Shown in pieces: positions 57,720 through 64,000 of a stretch of 64,000 bases of DNA. Location of the stretch: the NCBI GenBank assembly GCA_022575985.1, contig JAKSXM010000132.1:1860001-1924000 (forward strand), read 5' to 3'. Under the pieces are notes generated by a model. It was given only the letters and a program-made list of their open reading frames with translations. It ran no database searches and was not told where the DNA came from. Each line of letters begins with the position of its first letter. Within the stretch, counting starts at the first letter, position 1. The position numbers and the translations under genes are program-made. Source of the stretch: Anagrus nilaparvatae (taxonomy: Eukaryota; Arthropoda; Insecta; Hymenoptera; Mymaridae).

Positions 57720-60700
57720 ATTATTAAATATTTCAATTTTACTGAACAAAAATCCTTAACCGTTTATATACTGGTACGGTTACCCTATCCAAATCTGAAT
57801 AGGGTACATTAGTTTCCGTTTACGCAAGAAAACAAAAAAATCATTTTCAATATTAGTTTCATTAAGCTCACTTTTCTGAGAATTTCTACAATTAACTTTT
57901 TATAAATACCCCGCATGTAATAAAACTCAAAATATAATTAACATGATATATTAAACTATTCAGAATTTAAAATCAGAAATAAAAAATAGATTGTACCGGA
58001 AATTATAATAATATTATAATTACGCTTTAATTAAAAATAATAATAATAACGTAGATTGAAAAAAATTGATTATAATTTTAATATTATATGATGTAATTTC
58101 ATTTTTATAGGTTATGTATTAAAAAAAAAAATCAATTTTAATTATGCATTATTTTGATGTTTGATATTATATAAATTATGTACTTTTTGAAAGTTTAGAT
58201 ACTGAATGCGGCACGCGTCTCGATATAAACAATGGGGAAATTCGCATATTAAATAGAATATACTGGTTGTTGCAAAGGAATAAATTTTTTATATTATAAC
58301 TTATTTTATGACTTTATTATATTTTTTTTCTTCGGAAAACAGGATATTATTAAATATTTTCTATTATGTTTTTTAACACATAATCGTGTCAGTCTTGTTT
58401 TATTATTAATCATTTTTTTTTTTTGATTTTGTAAAAGGGGAAAAAATCAGATTTTTTTGTAAAAAAAGGTTTTATTATGTTAAATACCGTATAAATAACA
58501 ACAAATATGTAAATTAACATAATAATGGGAACGGGTGTATGACATGAAATATGAATCTGAATCAAAAATTTTGATTTGCGTTGTTTTCTATGCAGATTTT
58601 TAGAAGAATGAAAATTCTTTCGTTATTATTTTGTTCTCCTGTTTTTTTTCAAATTTTTTACATTTTTTTTAATTAATGAGACATTATTTTGGTGAAATTT
58701 CTTTTTAAAAAAATATTTTCGAAATTTGACGGTTATTTATTTTAATTAAATTGATTTTATGTAATAAATTATTTCGTGCAATAAATTATGTCACTCAATT
58801 TCTATATTCTGATTAAATTGTGACACATAAACATCAAGATAATTTTGCAATAATTGTAACTATCGTTTTTTATTTAACGAAAGACTTCAAATGTGCAACT
58901 TTTTATTCACGAGGAAAATAAAGTCATAAGTTTTTGAGTAAATTTTAGAAATTGCAATTTTAAAAATTTTAAGGATACTACAAGTGTATAAACAGGGTGT
59001 CATTACATTTTTGCATAAATCAATTTATTGAGTATCGGATTTTCAATTTGACTAAATTTTGATTTCCTTCACAGTGTTTTGCTTGTTGCCAATCAAATTA
59101 TAAACACTTTTATATCTAGTGTGGAAAAATAGAGGAGACATTTAGTTAAAGATTGGCTAAGGTTTAAGGTTAAACAGAGACAGAAATACTTAGGCCAGAT
59201 TTCCTAATTGGAAATTAAACTTAATAAAAAGAAACTTCCAGTCAGGGAAATTTATCTCCAGTCTCCTTAAAGATCCTTGCAGAAATTTCGATAAATGTTT
59301 GGCAAAATATAATTTTATTGCTTCTGCCACTTGTTTTAACCCAGAACTCATCAAGCAAGGGTTTTCAATTCCAGACTCGTAAAATTAGAATGCATCAAAA
59401 TTTAGGTTGAAATAATTTACGAAACTCATTGTATTTCATCAAATTTGAAGCTAATTATTAGGAAATTTGACGTATCCATTTTTCAATCCTTCTAGTTTTT
59501 ATTATTCGACAACAAAAAATTTTTACCCTGATTTTCGGGTTTTGGAAAACTGAGTGAATGGCACCCATATAGAGCACTTAAATCGTCTGTATACACAAAG
59601 TATAATTTGCTCATATTGTTGCTTCAAGAATTTTTATGATTCCATCGAATTGCAGATTCCATTCAGTCAGATCCAAAACCAATCTCTGTGAACAGCCTTT
59701 AGTAAAAAAATTGACATACAATTTTATAAATAATTTAGTAAATTTGCTGTAAAATTATAAAAAATACAGTAAATAAAATAAACTAGAAAATATTAAGTCC
59801 ATGTGAAAAAATAATAACCAGCATAAGAGCATAACAAATGATAGCTATATAATTTAATGAATACCTTTGTGTCACCAAACAAATAATTCCACACAATTTA
59901 ACCTTATAGCGCTAGTATTTATTATACACACACACACTCATAAAAAAAGTGTGTAACCAAACTGAATCAACAAGTTAATAGTGTGGCATGAAAAAAAAAA
60001 AGAAATAATCAATTCTCTTTTTAACTAAAAAATACCCTTTTTTTTCTAAAAAAACAAACAAATACTACTTAGATTAATGACATTGTATTTTAACACTTTT
60101 ATTTTTAAAATTGTAGTATCTGTATTACGTTTAAATGCATGTAGTTGTCAGGTTATTTTCTAGATAGAAAAAATAAAATTGTATGTTTGTACCTGACATT
60201 TACTTCCTAAAAAAACTTTTTTTATTAATACACTGCTACTAATACAAGTAAATACAACAATGACTTAATAGTATAAAGTTAAACTTATGTGACTAATTGT
60301 TTTTTTGGACTGCTGCTATTACAACAAAATTTAGTGCTTAAAAAAAATTAATTGACTTATAAAAATTTTATGTTAATATTGAATAAAAGTTATAATTCAT
60401 GAAGAAATAATAAGATTAATGATCTACTTTTTTTTAAGTATTTGATTTGGTGTTATTATAATTATTATGTTATTTTATGTAATAAATAATTTTGTTATTG
60501 CATGTTATAAAATAATTATTAATTATTAATTACACATAGGTGTTTTTTTTTCTTGTAATTAATTAATTAATTAATTATCATTATTTTAAATTATCTGAAT
60601 TTTGAAGTATGTAAAAAATAAAACAAATATTTTATTTTAATTTTTATGCTCTGATTAAATTTTTTGTTCTTTGTAATATTATTTGATTGCAATCATTTTT

Positions 60701-63325
60701 AAATAATGTATTATGATGTTCTTAGGTTATTTTTGGATTATCTGGAAATATTTTTTGTAATTATTATATTAGCAGTGTACGCTTATCCGAAAATTCGGGT
60801 TTTTTGGATTTATGGTCAAAAAAATTTTGGGTTTAGACGAAACGTGATCCGACCCATGCCTAATTTGCTGGGTATGTAAATGCTCAAATTATTTACAAAT
60901 TTAATAAATTCTGCAAATCTGAATCTCGATCCTTTAAATTATGCCAACTATCTAAAAGTCTGCTAGGATAAGTATTTAAGCTATAGTCGAACCGCCACCA
61001 ATGTATTTCGTGACCCACTTTTTGTTTTTTTAGGCCCGTGGATAAAAATAGGTGTACTATGTTTTTCGATCTGCTAAAGCTGAACCCGGGGTCTATTTTG
61101 ACCTAAAATTGGCAGATTAATTGTTATTAACAAATTATTGCAAAATTAGCCAAAATCAAGCAAAGTCGAGTTGTAAATTCTTGTTAGAATTCTTCAAAAA
61201 TTTGTTAGTTAAGCAAAACTTTTTGATATAATTTAACTTACAGTATATAAATTTTTAATATTTAACACTTTAGATTAATTTTTTAAACAATCTTCAATTT
61301 TTAAAACAATTTCTAAATGTAAATTAATTTTTCGAATCACAGCTAAGTGCGACACTAAGTTACATGTATTTTTCTATACCATAAAAGCTTAATTTCAATA
61401 AAAATTATTCAGGCGATTGTTTAAATAATTTTTACGTAATTTCTTATAAATTAATTTCAAATAAGAAACAAACACAACCAAATCAACTTGAAAACGTTAA
61501 AAAAAATAGAAATCTTCAAAATTTCCCGTATACTGGAAAATTAAATTTTCATTTTGCTTAACTCTTACCATTTTTATTTCAATGCAAATAAATATCGATG
61601 CACTAATAACAATTTAACATATCATTTTACAAAATTATCAACAACCTCATCATTACTTTTACTATTTAACTTCTTACAGCTGATCGAAAAGATACGAAGA
61701 AAAATTTTTTTTCTAAATTAAAATGCAATTTATCATTGTAAAAATATTTTACTTCCTTTTTTCATTACGAATAAATAAAAAAATTTTATTTACTATCTTA
61801 AACGAAATCTTTTTTAACCAGTCGTCATCATGAAACTTGATATTTTATTTTTCTATTATACAATATTTTTTTACCTTTTCAATCAAGACTTTCATTTACT
61901 TTAAATAAATTATTTGAAATAATTTAGAAAAAAAAAATTTATTTACTTCCTTCCTCTCTATTATTCTGTTTTTTTTGCATTTCAATAGATAAAGATTCAT
62001 GTTAAAATATTGTAATTTGTTTTTTTTTAATTTTCAATACACAAAAATCAAAGCATTGGAGCAGAAGTAGAAGAAAAAGATAAAAAATTTATCGAACATT
62101 TATAAAAATTTACTTATCAATGCTTTAGTAACGACTTTAATACTCAGGAGATATTTAAAATTTGCATTTTTTAAACAGTATTATTTGAAAAGAGCGAGCC
62201 AAAGTATAAAGGAAGAAAATGTAAAAATTATCAAGCATTTTATCTCTTTCTCGTACGTAATAAAACCCTTTTCTGTTAAGAACTAAAAAGGGAGGAAAAA
62301 AAGGAGGAAAAAAAGTTTAATATCTCTCTTTTATGTATAATAAAATGAAATATATATTACGAGAAAATTCGTCATAAAATGTCGAATTAAAAGCAACAGC
62401 TAATTATTTTTAAAATTAAATTACTCGATTTTAGTAGATAAAATATATATAAGTTTTATAATACGTTAAAAAAGGACTGAGAGAAAAGCTGAAAATTTTA
62501 TGTTTTACTGTTAAATTAAATGTGCAATTTCTCATATACATACAACATACAACATACACATATAAAACAGAGAAAGACATAACCTCTAATTTTCAAAATC
62601 CTGTCAAAGAAAGCTTCTTTTAAAATGAAATTATATCTAATCTTTTTTTTATTTTATTTTATTTTACCTTTTTTTGCCTCTATTTCGCTAACAAATTTAA
62701 CTCATGTATGACTAAATTATTTATAAAATTTCATTTACTTTTATGTTTACAGAGATAAATCTCATTTTATTTTTTAAATTTAATTTTTAGAATTTTATGT
62801 CCTGGAAAAACTATTTAACTGTACGAAATACATAATTTAAAGAAAAACGTTTTTAGTCCTGACTTATGCTAAATTGCTAAGTTTTAAGAAATCTTCACAT
62901 CGTTTAAATAAATAAATAGTTGGTTTCTCACTGAATAAATGAAATACTATTTGAAAATTACAGTTTAAAAAGTAGCGAAAACGCTCTAAAAATTAAAAAA
63001 TACTCGTGAATTTTTTTACATTTGGAAAAATCGCCAGGTAAATTATTAAATAATTGGCGTAAGGACTGCAAATCAGGGATTTTACCATTACTCATTACAA
63101 AAAAGTAACGATTGTTACATTACTAGAAAATATGTAAGTATATATGTGGATTAAACATGAAATACAAATAAACAAACTTTTTAGAAAAGTAATCAATTAA
63201 TTTTTTTTAAATCTAACAGAATTTAGACTTCTTATTAACCGCCGTACAAAGATTACGTATTCGTTATAAAATCAAAAAAGCTTTATTATTATTTAAATAT
63301 TCAAATTGAGGTTAATTACGAGTAG
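57720..63325. other. Gene-free AT-rich stretch
   Basis: A small inverted repeat GTTACCCTAT/ATAGGGTAC is at 57777-57808. An AC repeat is at about 59926-59938 and a TTAA-rich simple repeat at about 60558-60577. No gene was recognised. Confidence 0.5.
61040..61125 (+). repeat. Diverged satellite-like monomer fragment
   Basis: GTACTATGTTTTTCGATCTG, GCTGAACCCGGGGTCTATTT and GACCTAAAATTGGC keep the order of blocks of the 12.6-kb monomers. Confidence 0.4.
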
Positions 63326-63348
63326 AAAATTTATTTATTTAAAAGAAA

Positions 63349-63557
63349 CTATTTTCTTCGACGTATCGGTTGCATTTAGCAACCCTTATCAAAAACAAAT
63401 AATTTATTTATTAAAACATAACTTAATTATACTATCTAAGTTTCAAATACAAGTTTAAAACTAAGATAGTATTACATATTTGGTTATGTTGTAAAAAAAT
63501 AAATTATTTCTTCTTGATAAAGGTTGCTAAATGCAATCGAAACGTTGTAGAAAACAG
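63349..63557. mobile_element. Short palindrome with hammerhead-like arms
   Basis: Arms of about 100 bp (63349-63448, 63461-63557) mirror each other, sharing TGCATTTAGCAACC, AAATAATTTATTT and ATACTATCT. Each arm carries an outward TTGATAA...GAAAC-type motif. The palindrome is the third locus with this design. Its target duplication was not seen. Confidence 0.7.
63514..63543 (+). ncRNA. Hammerhead-like motif with good stem II
   Basis: TTGATAA (63514-63520), one A, stem GGTTGC / loop TAAAT / GCAATC (six pairs, one G-U), then GAAAC (63539-63543). Two core positions differ from CTGATGA, so it is probably inactive or a relic. The mirror at 63392-63362 (-) has a perfect GGTTGC/GCAACC stem but GATAC in place of GAAAC. 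Confidence 0.4.
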
Positions 63558-63689
63558 TTTATTTATTAAATTTAGTTCCATTTTATTGATCGTTAGATTC
63601 TTTGTAATTCATCATTATTTTATTCATAGGAACGTTTAAAGTACGTTTATATTAACTTAATTATTTTGTTTACATAGTAGGTAATCAGG

Positions 63690-63785
63690 CCCCTTTCATT
63701 TTGGAAGTCCATTTTTACGTATAACCCCTAGAAAATGAACTATCATCCCCTAAATATGAGGTAAATGTTAAACATTTTTAGTCGT
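63690..63785. repeat. Single arm related to the 19.1-19.5 kb palindrome
   Basis: GGAAGTCCATTTTTACGTAT, AACCCCTAGAAAATGAAC and ATCATCCCCTAAATATGAGG follow the block order of the arms at 19127-19330. The mirror arm, if present, would lie close to or beyond the window end. Confidence 0.5.
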
Positions 63786-64000
63786 TACATAAATTGATAC
63801 TTTGTAAATAAAAAAGATCTCAAGGCATAAAAAACTTTACATGGGACTATTAAAAACTTAAATAAAATAAATTGATACTAATTTGTCAAACTCACCCCCT
63901 CAGATGGGATGTATGAGGGTAGATTTATAAGACAAATAAAAAACGAGTAATTTTGAAAAATTTTTTTTTAAAATAATTTAATAATTTACCTTAATTATTA

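Noticed and set aside
1..64000. CRISPR arrays, operons, bacterial or viral gene clusters
   Set aside because: No regularly spaced direct repeats with unique spacers, no dense co-oriented frames; gene structure is eukaryotic.

Overview
This looks like nuclear DNA of an insect. It is very AT-rich (GC roughly a quarter by eye, not counted). Its genes have short AT-rich introns of 62 to 283 nt with GT..AG borders. It carries a chitin-binding gene of the single-domain CPAP1 (peritrophin-like cuticle protein) type and arthropod-type transposons (Jockey/CR1-like non-LTR elements, Ty1/copia, hAT, pogo/Tigger). A small AT-rich genome such as that of a parasitoid wasp would fit, but the species cannot be fixed from what is visible. 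Nothing bacterial, organellar or viral was recognised.

Only two host genes are well supported, and they converge at 24-28 kb. On the + strand, 24258-25548 holds five exons of a RING + two B-box (TRIM-like) protein whose 3' exons were not found. On the - strand, 27982-26167 holds two exons of a secreted CPAP1-like protein with one CBM14 chitin-binding domain at its C-terminus; its first, signal-peptide exon was not found. A small hydrophobic-headed ORF at 42544-42263 (-) is a speculative third gene.

The rest is mostly mobile DNA, much of it palindromic. 0-13 kb: a broken non-LTR retrotransposon (2268-4386), then a field of ~130-140 bp satellite-like monomers holding two insertions, an MITE with TA duplications (8736-9783) and a fold-back element with an 8-bp duplication (9921-11230). 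15-23 kb: a second non-LTR remnant split by a 1.35 kb palindrome (16593-17938), more monomers, and a TA-flanked palindrome (22073-23130). 40-42 kb: Ty1/copia integrase/RT debris. 43.9-46.8 kb: a Tigger-like transposase pseudogene carrying an hAT element with 8-bp duplication and an MITE. 48.9-50.6 kb: two elements flanked by TTAA. 50.7-52.9 kb: nested palindromes up to three deep.

The most unusual signal is that three separate palindromes (50.7-52.9, 52.1-52.6 and 63.3-63.6 kb) carry on both arms an outward-reading motif resembling the hammerhead ribozyme core (CTGATGA, stem II, GAAAC), as known from Penelope-like retroelements. In several nests the pre-insertion sequence can be read from the sequence itself (opposite arm, neighbouring monomer or interrupted reading frame), so target-site duplications are seen directly. 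Long gene-free stretches (28-40 kb, 53-57 kb, 58-63 kb) show AT-rich low-complexity DNA only.
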